The notes below the pieces were generated by a model. That model saw only the letters and a program-made list of their open reading frames with translations. It searched no databases and was not told the origin of the DNA. Below are positions 1 to 10,186 of a stretch of 63,112 bases of DNA, piece by piece (position 1 is the first letter of the stretch; each line of letters begins with the position of its first letter). A program made the translations under genes and the position numbers. Origin of the DNA: Salisapilia sapeloensis (lineage: Eukaryota > Oomycota > Peronosporomycetes > Peronosporales > Salisapiliaceae); the NCBI GenBank assembly GCA_023334545.1, contig JAADVB010000094.1:1-63112 (forward strand), given 5' to 3'.

Positions 1-789
1 ATAATAAAAGTAGTTCATTTCTATACTGTCGATCGATTGGAATTTTCTATTAACCCAAGCAAAACTTTAGTCCACTTAGGACGAGACAAAGAAGCGGTTT
101 GGTGTATCGAACTAAAGACATTGAATGTAGAAATCATAGTGTGTGAACTGTCATTATACGAAGAGGGTTAGTACCTTTGTCATTCACTGCAGTCAAAGAC
201 ATTTACGAGAATGAGTGCTTTGGCTGCAGCTACAACTGAATTCTATTTCTTATCTAAAGTTCATACTGCTTGCTTCGATCAACAAGTATCTTTCGAAGCT
301 TTCGGGTATTCCCGTTGAGCATCTTGGTTGTGGACACTAAAGTACAGTCAGGCAATGATAAATCTTTAATCTAGACACTCCTTGCTGCATCATGTACACC
401 ATCCATGTGCAGCATTGCTCATATCGGCCTACTTCAGAGTTCGATTTCCTTTCTTCAAGGTATTCAATACAAAAATGAAGTTAACCTGATTACACCATAC
501 CTCACGAAAACAACTAAATCTTGTTGTAAACGTCCAAGATAAACTCCATCTCAAGTCCCCGATTGCCGCAACCAAGCACTGCCATCACACCCATAAGCGC
601 CAATCCTTTATTACTGTCAATTCATATTAAACAATATCCTCTCTCTATTCTCCAACGCCCTATTTCTTTGGAAATGAAGTCCCATCTAAACGTCGTTCTA
701 AACAACTTCCAATAAAAAACACCAGAAACTTCCAATATCTTCCGAACGGAACAGAATCCAATCTGCCGTCAACTACCAAGACGTCGAGC
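1..789. other. Intergenic, no gene seen
   Basis: No open frame of convincing coding character and no RNA gene was recognised on either strand. The last 150 bases are CT-rich and lead into the TPS/TPP-like start codon, so they probably hold its promoter and 5' UTR. Confidence 0.5.
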
Positions 790-3700
790 ATGCCGCCATC
801 CAAGTCTTCCTTTAAAGAGCGTGAAGACCAGCTCTTGCGTGAACTCTCGGGTCTATACTCGAAGCTCAACAGCGTCCGCCAACAGCGCGAGCATGTGGAC
901 ATGCCGGACCCCCAACGTTCCACGAGCGACGCTGCCGCCGATGAGGAAGGTCGTCCACGACGCCGTCGCCGCGTCATCCTTGTCACTCGATCGCTGCCAT
1001 TTAAACTGACTCCATCCAGTGGAGACTCTGCCAGCAACACCGCATCCACGGAATCCACGGATGGCGCGGCTGGTGCTTCCACTTCAACTTCATCCGTCGG
1101 AACGACGCAGTGGCGCGCTGAGTTCTCCGACACGGTCAATTTGGATAGTGCAATGGAGACGTACCGGAACATTCATGACAGCTACGATTGTGTCTGGATT
1201 GGCTCCGTCCACGGCGATGTCGAGGCGTCGGATCAGAATAATCTCAAGGAGCAGCTATTGCACGAGCGCAAGTATTACCCAGTCTTCTTGGATGACAAGA
1301 AGGAGAAACTGTTCTACCAAGGATACTGCAAGACACTCATGTGGCCCATCTATCACTCGATCCCACCCACTTCAGACGACCAATTGCAGACACTTGATCT
1401 GGACGTTGGCGGAACGGACGATGAGGACACGACGGAGAAAATGTGGCAAGCCTATCAATCCGTCAACCAGTCTTTCGCAGATGCCATTCGTGACGTGTAT
1501 GAAGAAGGCGACATCGTTTGGATCCAAGGATACCACTTGTCACTTGTGCCACAGATGGTCCGCTCGTTGTTCCCGAACACGAACGTCCCTGTAGGTTTCT
1601 TTATGCACATTCCGTTCCCAAGCTCAGAGCTCTACCGTGTTTTGAGCAACCGGGAGGAAATCATGACCGGTATGCTCGGTGCAGACCTCCTCGGTTTCCA
1701 AACGTACGAATTCGCGAGACATTTCCAGAGCTGCACCATTCGTTTACTCGGACTCGAAAGCAGCCACAAGGGTGTCGACTTTAACGGTCACTTTACACGC
1801 ATCACAATCTGTCCTGTTGGCATCGATGCCAAGCGACTTAAGTCTCTCGTCGCGTCTGACGGCGTGCAAGAGAATGTGCGTCAGTTGCGTCAGCAGTTTG
1901 CCGGTAAGAGGCTGATCCTCGGTGTTGATCCGCTTGATCAAACGAAGGGACTGCTCCACAAGCTACTAGCCGTCGAAGAGATGTTCACAGCGAATCCAGA
2001 ACTGGCCAAGGAAACGATCTTTTTGCAGATCGTATCCAGCCCTGCATCTATCTTTGATAGCAGCCTCGGCTCCCAAGTCGAATCTCTCGTCTCGCGTATT
2101 AACAGCAAGCTGCAAGACCTTGGCGCCGACGGACCTGTCCAGTATCTGAACAAGGAGATTCCGATGGATTCGCTTCTTGCTCTCTTCTGCGTCGCAGATA
2201 CCCTTGCGAGTACGCCACTACGAGACGGTATGAACACCATTCCTCTCGAGTACGTTGTTTGCCGCGAAGTCAGCAAAGAGTGCTCTCGTGTCGTACTATC
2301 CGAGTTTGCCGGGTGTGCCCATTCACTCGGTGGCGCGACACTCACAAACCCTTGGAACACGGAGCAGCTTGCGGGTGCACTTAAGAGGACGGCGGAAGAC
2401 TCGGATGACATTCAACGAGCCCATCGAAACATGTACGACTACGTCACGACGTTCACTTCCCAGCGATGGGGAGACAACTTCTTGGAGCAGCTGCGTGAAT
2501 GCAGTGACGAAAACGCTTCCGCTGTATCTGGACGGGAGCTAAGCCGACGCGACATGACCTCTGCGTACGTGCGTTCAGGGCGTCGCATGGTGTTTATCAA
2601 CTATGAAGGCGTCTTGGCCGCCGACGCATCTATCCCAGAGTTGTCGTACCCACCGCAAGAACTGTTGTGGCAGCTCAGTATGCTCACGAAGGACCCGCGG
2701 AACATTGTTGTCTTGATCAGTGCGCGCAGTATGAATGTGTGCGACCAATGGTTCGCGGAGCTCCAAGGATCCGTGGTGCTTGCGGCCGAGTACGGCGTGT
2801 ACGTCAAGTGGCTTGGAGACAATCAGAGCTGGCACTGCACCGTTCCGAACTTGGACCTGTCATGGTGGCAGGCCGTCGTCCCTCTTCTCGAGTATTACAC
2901 GGAGCGTACGCCTGGTGCCTTCATCGAACGCAAGGACAGCTCTGCGACATGGCACTACCGTGACTGCGACTTGGACCATGGCGCGTGGCAAGCAAGTGAG
3001 CTTCTAATCTCTCTGCGAGAACTCACACGTGCGCTCCCTGTATCCGTCGTCCCTGGTCCGAGATGCTTGGAAGTACGTCCGCAGAAACTCAGCAAGGCCG
3101 CCTTGTTCGACAAGATCTGGGAGTTTGCCAACCACGCATCTTCACATCATGGAGAAATGCCTGACCCGGAAATTTTCTTTGGAGAAAAGGTCTCTCGAGC
3201 CACTTCGACTGCTTCCAAGGACAAGGATGCTCTACCTACGGACTTACAGTCATCCAAGCCGCAAGAAAGTGTCGACATGAGTAGCCAGAGCGTCGACTTT
3301 GTCCTCGTCATCGCATCTGGAGACGATCGGACGGATGAAGATCTCTTCTCGCACCTCGTTCCGCCTCCGCTAGACCTCGAAGCGTACTGCCGTCAGCTAG
3401 AGCAAGAGGAACAAAGCGGTTCATCGCACCGTCGCACCGGCAGCAACCCTCGCGTCCTGACTTCCTCCGACAAGTCTCGTCTTCCATCATCTCTGGAGCG
3501 TCTCGCACCCACTGGCGCAGACGCAGACCTGTTGGACCAGCAGAACGTCGCGAAGAGTCTCAATCCGTCCGTGAAGTACGCCACCAAGGGTAATGCGTCT
3601 GTCCCACACAGTGCTGCGAGTAAGTTCCCGAAGACCATGCTGAGCTCTTCGACGAACGCTCGTCGAGACGAGATCACGGAGAAGAGCAAGTTTACGCCCC

Positions 3701-4086
3701 GTCGCGACTTCCCGCCCACTGCTGCGCTCTTCAAGGCGTTGCGGACCAAGTACGGCGAGAACTTTGACATGCGCCGCGTGCCGGACACACCTGCTGCGGC
3801 CTGGGCACTTGTCGTTCCGCCACAAGCACGCGCGAGGTTGGAAGACAGTACGGAGAGTGAGGTCGAGGCGAAGGAGACGAGCAAGGAGGAGGAGGCGAGT
3901 ACCAAGTACAAGTTCCCTGTGAACACGTTCGTGTGCACGTTGGGTCGGAAGCTATCGCAGGCGCCGTACTACATTAAGAACTCTGCCGACTTGTTCCAAC
4001 TGCTGCAGGAGATGGGTCTCAACAGCCACTTGCACAAGCAAAGGATGATGTCGACTTCGGACAACACGACGGACAGTTTGCAGTAG
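790..4086 (+). CDS. Trehalose-6-phosphate synthase/phosphatase-like fusion protein, catalytic motifs degenerate
   Basis: An intronless 1098-residue protein. Residues about 110-570 are a GT20 trehalose-6-phosphate synthase domain, shown by GFFMHIPFPSSELYR (269-283), LRDGMNTIPLEYV (477-489) and an SEFAGCAHSLGG segment (504-515). Residues about 590-900 are an HAD-type trehalose-phosphatase domain ending in GDDRTDEDLF (844-853), and a Ser-rich tail follows. Key positions differ from active enzymes. The WVHDYH motif of OtsA/Tps1 reads WIQGYH (Gly247), the RLDxxKG arginine is Pro381, and the HAD nucleophile motif DxDxT/V reads NYEGV (604-608). The VVCRE and GCAHSLGGA segments resemble plant class II TPS proteins. 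I infer a regulatory or sugar-phosphate-sensing role rather than synthesis, although activity cannot be excluded. The stop lies 15 bases from the convergent Ric8 stop. Confidence 0.9.
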   Translation: MPPSKSSFKEREDQLLRELSGLYSKLNSVRQQREHVDMPDPQRSTSDAAADEEGRPRRRRRVILVTRSLPFKLTPSSGDSASNTASTESTDGAAGASTSTSSVGTTQWRAEFSDTVNLDSAMETYRNIHDSYDCVWIGSVHGDVEASDQNNLKEQLLHERKYYPVFLDDKKEKLFYQGYCKTLMWPIYHSIPPTSDDQLQTLDLDVGGTDDEDTTEKMWQAYQSVNQSFADAIRDVYEEGDIVWIQGYHLSLVPQMVRSLFPNTNVPVGFFMHIPFPSSELYRVLSNREEIMTGMLGADLLGFQTYEFARHFQSCTIRLLGLESSHKGVDFNGHFTRITICPVGIDAKRLKSLVASDGVQENVRQLRQQFAGKRLILGVDPLDQTKGLLHKLLAVEEMFTANPELAKETIFLQIVSSPASIFDSSLGSQVESLVSRINSKLQDLGADGPVQYLNKEIPMDSLLALFCVADTLASTPLRDGMNTIPLEYVVCREVSKECSRVVLSEFAGCAHSLGGATLTNPWNTEQLAGALKRTAEDSDDIQRAHRNMYDYVTTFTSQRWGDNFLEQLRECSDENASAVSGRELSRRDMTSAYVRSGRRMVFINYEGVLAADASIPELSYPPQELLWQLSMLTKDPRNIVVLISARSMNVCDQWFAELQGSVVLAAEYGVYVKWLGDNQSWHCTVPNLDLSWWQAVVPLLEYYTERTPGAFIERKDSSATWHYRDCDLDHGAWQASELLISLRELTRALPVSVVPGPRCLEVRPQKLSKAALFDKIWEFANHASSHHGEMPDPEIFFGEKVSRATSTASKDKDALPTDLQSSKPQESVDMSSQSVDFVLVIASGDDRTDEDLFSHLVPPPLDLEAYCRQLEQEEQSGSSHRRTGSNPRVLTSSDKSRLPSSLERLAPTGADADLLDQQNVAKSLNPSVKYATKGNASVPHSAASKFPKTMLSSSTNARRDEITEKSKFTPRRDFPPTAALFKALRTKYGENFDMRRVPDTPAAAWALVVPPQARARLEDSTESEVEAKETSKEEEASTKYKFPVNTFVCTLGRKLSQAPYYIKNSADLFQLLQEMGLNSHLHKQRMMSTSDNTTDSLQ

Positions 4087-4101
4087 AGAGATTATATTGC
4101 T

Positions 4102-5835
4102 TTAAGCTAGATGCTTTAGACGAAGTAGACCGATGGCGTTCCCGACGCCCGTGACGTTGGTGTACTTGTCAGCTATAAAAGAATAAGAGAGAGTGAAAGG
4201 TGAAGGAGATGAGGTCGTACCGTTTTCATTGCATAAGGAGAAGAGGAGTTCGCCTGTGTATCGTTTGACTTCCGTGTCGAGACATGTGAGAAAGTAGAGA
4301 AGGTGGGATAAGAGGTAGGATGGAGGTGGGAGTGGTGGCGACAAGGTTATTGGAGTTGATAGAGCGTCATGTGGGTGGATGGAGAGATGCTGCTGGAAAA
4401 AGGTCTTGATCTCGACGTTGTTTGTGCTTGTGAGGTTGTAGCAGACGATCAGAGCTGGTAAGAGGTCTCGCATCGGTCTATCCGAGTGTCATGGTCGTTA
4501 GGGTATAAATTTAAAGTAGGAATGGTAACCTGGTTTTCTCGACTCGGACTGCAATCAGCATGATATGGAGCTGATGGAGGAACTTTACGAGTGGAGGAAT
4601 GGAGCCTGGGTTCTCTTCTGGTCGTAGGACAAACGCAGCTAGGATACTTGGTGGGAGAAACATGAATACTTCCATGGCTTTCACTGCTATCGATAGCATG
4701 CTCACATCCAACGCAGAACAATGCTCTGATGTGGAGCAGCAAATAATGTTGAGAATGTCCTGTCCGAATCTACAAGATATGATGGATGAGGGTACTACAA
4801 GATAGTAGCAGGAAGAAATTTGTACTTGTGAATACATTGAAACAATTCTGGTTGATTCTCTTCGTTGTCGCTCGTCCACTCCATGTCGTTGACTACTACT
4901 GCGGATAGTTTGAGAACTTCCAGCATTAATTCACTGTTTTCGATTTGATTAGTTGATCGCTTGGTGAGCGAATGGAACACGAAGCGTAGCGTCTGCATTG
5001 GAATTTGACAAATTGTTAGATCGTGGTTATGTAGGTAAAAGGATTCGATAACTACCACTTGCATCGATCGCCATAAGTCTATTGACTCACAAAAGCCTTT
5101 TATCACTGCTTTCGATGCACAGCTCGTGAGCAGTGTCTTCCAGACCAAGATGTGATATGACGCTGGACCGGCATCCTAGGTTACCATGACAACTTATAAG
5201 CTTTTGATAGGATAGAGTTGACATTGAAACGTAGTTCAATATACTTTCAGCATAGCGATGTATCGTTGCATGTATCCCCTTGCAATGAAATGCTCGCGAA
5301 GGAAGTCTTCACGATCGTACAGACAGTTGAAAGCGCACTTGATGGCAGCTTCGTTGACTGCCCAGTCTTGATACTCCTTACTTTCAGCAAAAGCAAGAAA
5401 AATCTCCATTGCCTACAGACAATAATGATTTGTGTGTGACTCGACAGAGTTGACGATATAGCCAGAGTACCTTGATTGTGAGGAGAGGATCAATGTCACG
5501 GCGATCACGCATCATTGTCTTGCAAGCATCCAGCAGCATAACCAAATCTACAAGTCAACAATTCACATCTTGCTAGCGTCTACAAATATACAAGCAGACT
5601 ACGTGTCGATGGCAAAGACTCAGCCTCCTGAGCCTCCTGAACAATCCGAAGCGCTTGAACAATATTCGCAGCTGTAGCTCGTCGGTCAGACACTTGTCCC
5701 CTTTCTACAGTCATACAACCTCCTCTAAATACCACTTCAGCCTTTACTCTGAAAAAAGATATATCTACCTATACGTGCGCTGATCTGCTCAATCCACACC
5801 TCCAAGGAGCTTCCATCCATGAACTCGTCCAGCAT
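4102..5835 (-). CDS. RIC8: Ric8/synembryn, G-alpha chaperone and exchange factor
   Basis: A nine-exon gene read right to left: 5835-5775, 5704-5603, 5547-5471, 5412-5245, 5175-5059, 4992-4826, 4769-4530, 4477-4221 and 4172-4102, giving 419 residues. Ric8 proteins are armadillo-like helical chaperones that fold and activate heterotrimeric G-alpha subunits in the cytosol. Family signatures are AVNEAAIKCAFNCLYDRE in exon 4, which matches the conserved AxKCLFNL helix, and KYTNVTGVGNAIGLL at the C-terminus, which matches the KYTGYGNAAGLL ending. Introns are 50-70 bases with GT..AG ends. The 5059/4992 intron keeps the frame if retained, so that junction is less certain. No ATG lies upstream in frame before a stop, so the start at 5835 is chosen; a further 5' exon is possible. 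It is divergent from the FKBP gene 114 bases away. Confidence 0.78.
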
Positions 5836-5949
5836 ACTCGATAGATCTTTAACCGTCGCAATACGAACTACTTCCACTTCGTTACGATGTTTATTTTCAA
5901 CCAATCACCTACAAGTACGAAGCATCTCATCATAATCCAAATCGCCAAG
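5836..5949. promoter_or_regulatory. Shared divergent promoter, Ric8/FKBP
   Basis: Only 114 bases separate the divergent Ric8 and FKBP start codons, so the two genes must share regulatory DNA or have overlapping 5' UTRs. No specific core promoter element was identified. Confidence 0.45.
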
Positions 5950-6390
5950 ATGAAGCTCGTGACGCTCTGTATCGCTGCCTTTGCTGCCTTTGCTCAAGTC
6001 CAGGTGCATGCTTCTGAACAGGAAGACCTGCCGAATGATGCTCCCCTTCGTGTCGGCGTCAAACACCGTCCGGAGGACTGTGACATCCGTACGCAGCCTG
6101 GAGACACCGTGAGCATGCATTACACTGGCACACTTCGTAAGGACGGCTCCAAGTTCGACTCGAGCGTAGACAGAGGCGTTCCTCTTGAATTCGTGCTCGG
6201 CTCTGGCCGAGTCATTAAGGGATGGGACCAAGGTCTCGTCGGCATGTGCAAGGGTGAACAGCGCAAGCTGACGATTCCGTCCGACTTGGCGTATGGCGAC
6301 CGTGGTTTCCCGCCGACGATTCCAGCAAAAGCTACATTGGTCTTTGACGTTGAACTCGTCGACATCAAACGTCCCAAGTCTGAACTGTAA
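5950..6390 (+). CDS. Secretory-pathway FKBP-type peptidyl-prolyl isomerase (FKBP2/FKBP13-like)
   Basis: A 146-residue protein. Residues 1-21 form a signal peptide (MKLVTLCIAAFAAFAQVQVHA), followed by a single FKBP domain with GDTVSMHYTGTL, FDSSVDRG, VIKGWDQGLVGMCKGE and LAYGDRG. These supply the hydrophobic pocket and Trp/Tyr residues of active FK506-binding isomerases. The predicted role is proline isomerisation during folding in the ER. The C-terminus is KSEL, which resembles a KDEL/HDEL retrieval signal and supports ER residence. The start at 5950 is preferred over the in-frame ATG at 5887 because it puts the signal peptide at the N-terminus. An active enzyme is expected; the exact subtype is inferred from size and signal peptide. 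Confidence 0.9.
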   Translation: MKLVTLCIAAFAAFAQVQVHASEQEDLPNDAPLRVGVKHRPEDCDIRTQPGDTVSMHYTGTLRKDGSKFDSSVDRGVPLEFVLGSGRVIKGWDQGLVGMCKGEQRKLTIPSDLAYGDRGFPPTIPAKATLVFDVELVDIKRPKSEL

Positions 6391-6442
6391 TTGACAAATC
6401 AATTTCATTTCTTTCATTCTCTTTTCTTTTCTACATCACTAC

Positions 6443-8470
6443 TTAAGGCGTGTACGCTCCTTCCTGCTGCGTCGTCTCGTTATAAAATCGATCGTAAAAG
6501 CTATCGAGCGGAACGGATTGCAACCGTTTCTGTCTCTTCGTCACGCCTCGTTTCGTCGACACGCCTCGCTTCAACGACAGGCTCTTGGCATAATTCCGTA
6601 CGACCGGATGGTCTGGTATCAGTCGGACATGGACATACCCACTTGACGTACACTTGATTTCAGGTAGCTCCCACTCGTGATATCCACATGCTTTCAAGTA
6701 CTTTTCAATAAAATTCACTCGATCCTGGACTGGAATCGCAGATGACCATTGTTGGATCTGACCAATGAGGTTGTGTACGCCGAGGAGAATGTCTCCTCGA
6801 TGGCACTGGAGCTTCACCCAGACATACATAAAGACTGCCCAAGCAACATTGGCAAAGGTGAAGACAACTAGGAAGAAGATGAGGAGTGCCATCTCCGTCG
6901 GACTTGTATTTCCTGGGACTGAAGTGGAAACGAAGGGGTAGAAAGCACTTTCAAGTGCCAGGACACAGGCGAAGAGAAAGCAGAAGGAGAGATATTTGTC
7001 CAAAGTGGTGAAATAAGCCACTTTCGGTAGGTAATCTGCAACATTGTACTTGAACGTGACGGCCGTAAGGACTAGCGTCATGACGATTTGGATCCGATCG
7101 CCCATGTCCATGAATTCATTGTCTCCTGTCTCTCCTCTTGTCGGAGCATACGAAGTGAAACAGAGGTAGGTAATGATCGTCGCTGGAATAGCAAAGTTCA
7201 TCATGTAGTATCCACTCCGCCTTCGTAGCATCACTTCAAAGCGAACGTACGAATGCGCACAATTGTTAACAACGTCTCCCACAAAGACTTGATCACCTGT
7301 CGATATATCAAACTCATTCCCCATGCTAAAGTTCATCACGTCAAAGACACCGGCCGAAGGGACTTCTGGACAGATGGGAAGCAAGTCACTTCCACCTCGG
7401 CGCATTTGGAAAGGAAACGTCAGAACTTGCGTGTCGAATGGAAAGTGATAGAGGAACATCTCTTCGATAAAAGTCGCCGCCACGCGGCGAGTGTACTGTA
7501 GATCATAGACTCGCTTCACGATAGATGGAGACGTCGTGGGTGCGTATGGATCTGGCAGTTCAACATCGTCATTCGTAGGTATGATGGCTGGATCGATCGG
7601 CTGCTCCTCGATCTTAGACACGATGTTCGTAAAGTCGAATCCGTCTTCTCGAATATGAAGCGTATACAGGAGTTCTCGTAATAGCGTTTCTTTCTGTGAC
7701 GTCGTGATCCCTCGGAACGTCACTACCCACGTGACATCCGCCGAGAACTGCTGCATGGCTGTATTCACGTCGATGATGTTGTGGACAGTCAAGTGCGCAT
7801 ATGCCGGTGCTAGACCACCAAACACCTCTACTGTCACCGGTACATTACTGGACAGCATGGACTTATTATCACTAGATCCGGTTTTGCCAACAATCGATAG
7901 AGATGAGTGTGGTGGAGGAGGAGGCATCTTGCGCAGAAACCACTGCGTTGAGTCTTTATACTCAGCCAATTGCATCATCCACTGGAAAATTACTCGTTCA
8001 CCGTTATTAATCTGCCTCTCCAACGTCTTGACTTCAGAAGCAGACAACTCGGTCATCTTCCGAGTAAAGCATGAGACGCGCGTGTTGTTTCGAGTCCACT
8101 TTTTAATCTGCCAAATACCACCGAGCGGCCATCCGAACGCAAGATGGCTTGCTCGGTACTTTTCATTCGGTGGAATGGGGGTCTTCAAGTCGCACTTGAG
8201 GTAGTAGATCAAGTCAGCGGAGCTTCGATCGATGAGTACTCGCTCTAATTCGATCTGGAAATCCACGACGACACTTGTCCAATGCGATGAAGTCGGAGGA
8301 GCCATCGAATGATGCGAGAGAAGTCTCGAGTCCGTCCGAGAGTACTCCAGCGGTTGTCTAAACTCTTCTCTCGACATGATGAGGAGCAAGACGAGCGTGA
8401 TAGAAGGAAGTTTTTCGAATGAGTCATATCTCCGAGTACTGACGAAGAGTGTAGGTACGAGATTCTTCAT
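6443..8470 (-). CDS. Pentameric ligand-gated ion channel-like protein (Cys-loop superfamily without the cysteines)
   Basis: An intronless 675-residue protein. Residues 205-420 resemble the beta-sandwich extracellular domain of pentameric ligand-gated channels, with FGGLAPAYAHLTVHNIIDVN at its start and the hallmark HFPFDTQVLTFPFQ at 342-355. Four membrane segments follow: M1 about 421-440, M2 458-475, M3 492-512 and M4 527-548. Both cysteines of the canonical loop are replaced (Glu and Leu at the aligned positions), as in bacterial Pro-loop channels such as GLIC. Residues 1-200 are an extension of unknown fold, with a short hydrophobic stretch at 22-32 that may be a signal anchor. A cytoplasmic tail of about 125 residues follows M4, which is unusual because M4 normally ends the protein. 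Ligand and ion selectivity cannot be told from the sequence. Confidence 0.75.
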   Translation of the reverse strand: MKNLVPTLFVSTRRYDSFEKLPSITLVLLLIMSREEFRQPLEYSRTDSRLLSHHSMAPPTSSHWTSVVVDFQIELERVLIDRSSADLIYYLKCDLKTPIPPNEKYRASHLAFGWPLGGIWQIKKWTRNNTRVSCFTRKMTELSASEVKTLERQINNGERVIFQWMMQLAEYKDSTQWFLRKMPPPPPHSSLSIVGKTGSSDNKSMLSSNVPVTVEVFGGLAPAYAHLTVHNIIDVNTAMQQFSADVTWVVTFRGITTSQKETLLRELLYTLHIREDGFDFTNIVSKIEEQPIDPAIIPTNDDVELPDPYAPTTSPSIVKRVYDLQYTRRVAATFIEEMFLYHFPFDTQVLTFPFQMRRGGSDLLPICPEVPSAGVFDVMNFSMGNEFDISTGDQVFVGDVVNNCAHSYVRFEVMLRRRSGYYMMNFAIPATIITYLCFTSYAPTRGETGDNEFMDMGDRIQIVMTLVLTAVTFKYNVADYLPKVAYFTTLDKYLSFCFLFACVLALESAFYPFVSTSVPGNTSPTEMALLIFFLVVFTFANVAWAVFMYVWVKLQCHRGDILLGVHNLIGQIQQWSSAIPVQDRVNFIEKYLKACGYHEWELPEIKCTSSGYVHVRLIPDHPVVRNYAKSLSLKRGVSTKRGVTKRQKRLQSVPLDSFYDRFYNETTQQEGAYTP

Positions 8471-8733
8471 AGGGAAGACATGTCACACTAGGATACATGA
8501 TAAAATCCGTCTTGAATGGCTACTAAAGATTTCAACCCAGCCAACTCAGGCGTTTCGACTTGCATACAGCTCACCTCGAGACTCTTCCTCGTCATAATCA
8601 CATCTGATAATCCCATCTCCTCGTCTCTCCTGCGCTTACAAAGATCAAGTGAAGTATACAAACACCAAATGTAAAACCAAACAACCGCTCTACTTCCAAG
8701 AAAAAAAGCACAAGATCCTTCTTACTTGGTACT

Positions 8734-10154
8734 ATGAGCGCATCGGAAGAAGTTGGCAAGAAGGCAGACTTGAGTGGACTCTATCAGACCACTTTGCCCC
8801 AAGCACAGTCCACTGCTTCCGCCGGGAAAGTTGACGAAGCATGTGAGATGCTGCTCAACGTCGAGAAGCAGGCTCGATTGGCGAACGACCTCCCGACGCT
8901 CAAGAGCGTCTGTGCTTCACTACTCGAACTCTGTGCGACGCATGCGAAGTGGACGTTATTGAAAGAGAACGTGACGTTGCTGTCGAAACGTCGAGCTCAA
9001 AAGTCGAGCGTCATTGCCGAAGTCGTGCAAAAAGCCATGACGTATCTCGAGTCCACGGACTCGGAGAGTACCAAGCAAGAGCTCATTGAAGCACTACGTG
9101 TCGTTGCAGAAGGCAAGATGTTTTTAGAAAAGGAACGAGCCACGTTGACGCAAATGCTGTCTCAAATGAAGGAAGCACGTGGTGAAATCGATGAAGCTGC
9201 CACCGTCCTCCAGGAAGTGCACGTCGAGACGTTCGGAGCCATGACAAAGCTCGAGAAGACCGAGTTCATTTTAGAGCAAGTGCGTCTGACTCTCTTAAAA
9301 AAAGACTATGTCCGAGCGAATATCTTGTCCAAGAAGATTTTGCGTCGAACGTTAGAGGAAGATGGCTTCCAGCAGTGTAAGCTCAAGTTCTACAAGCTCA
9401 TGATCGAGTACGATACGCACGAGGACGAGACGCTAGAGCTCTGTCGACACTGGCTCTCCATCTTCCACACGGACATTGTCCAGGAAGACGAGAGCAAGTG
9501 GACGGAAGCCTTGGAACACGCTGCTATCTTTGTCGTTCTATCGTCGCACTCGAACCTCCAATCCGACCTGCTCCACTCCATTTCGCGTGAAATGAAGCTC
9601 GAGAAACTCCCGGACTTTGAAGCCTTGTTGAAGAACTTTACGACCAAGGAAGTCATGACATACCCTTTGAGCATGGACCAAACGCTACAGAAGCATGCAG
9701 TCTTTACGCAAGAGCGAGGAGAAGAGTGGAAGACGAGACTCCACACGCGTGTGACGGAACACAACATCCGTGTCGTGGCAGAGCACTACGAACGCATTCG
9801 ACTGCCGCACTTGGCCGATATGCTTGGTTTGTCGGAAGATGTAGGCTTGATGACTATTAGGTAGAGGTTCTAGTCGACTAATATTGTCGTAGGTGACGGA
9901 AAGGAGCATCTCGAACTTGGTGAGCGACGGTGCAATCTACGCCAAGATCGACCGTCCAGCGAAACTCATCTCTTTCCTACGCCCGCAATCTCCCGAGGAA
10001 CAATTATCCGACTGGTCTGGTACGTTCCTCTCCTCTATATATGCTACTACTTGAGGTACTTATAAACATGGTAGCGGACGTGTCCCAACTGCTTCGACTT
10101 GTGGAGACGACGTGCCATTTGATCAACAAGGAGACGATGGTCCACAAGATCTAG
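8734..10154 (+). CDS. RPN5: 26S proteasome non-ATPase regulatory subunit 12 (Rpn5/PSMD12)
   Basis: Three exons, 8734-9840, 9893-10019 and 10075-10154, give 437 residues, close to the usual 440-456. Rpn5 is a scaffold subunit of the proteasome lid built of helical repeats followed by a PCI domain. Recognisable parts are the N-terminal ECxxLLxxEKQxRLxxD-type helix, TEFILEQVRLTLLKKDYVRA in the middle, and the PCI winged helix ending with ISNLVSDGAIYAKIDRP, split across the first intron. Introns of 52 and 55 bases join phases exactly. It is housekeeping and probably constitutive. The COP9 subunit CSN4 is a paralogue, but the IDRP motif and C-terminal helix fit Rpn5 better. Confidence 0.9.
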
Positions 10155-10186
10155 AGAGACTCGAAAGAAAGAAAGATGCTTCTCTT

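Noticed and set aside
660-1172. Minus-strand open frame of 170 codons over the start of the TPS/TPP-like gene
   Set aside because: It lies antisense to a well-supported coding region and has no domain; many similar antisense frames over strong genes are shadows produced by codon bias.
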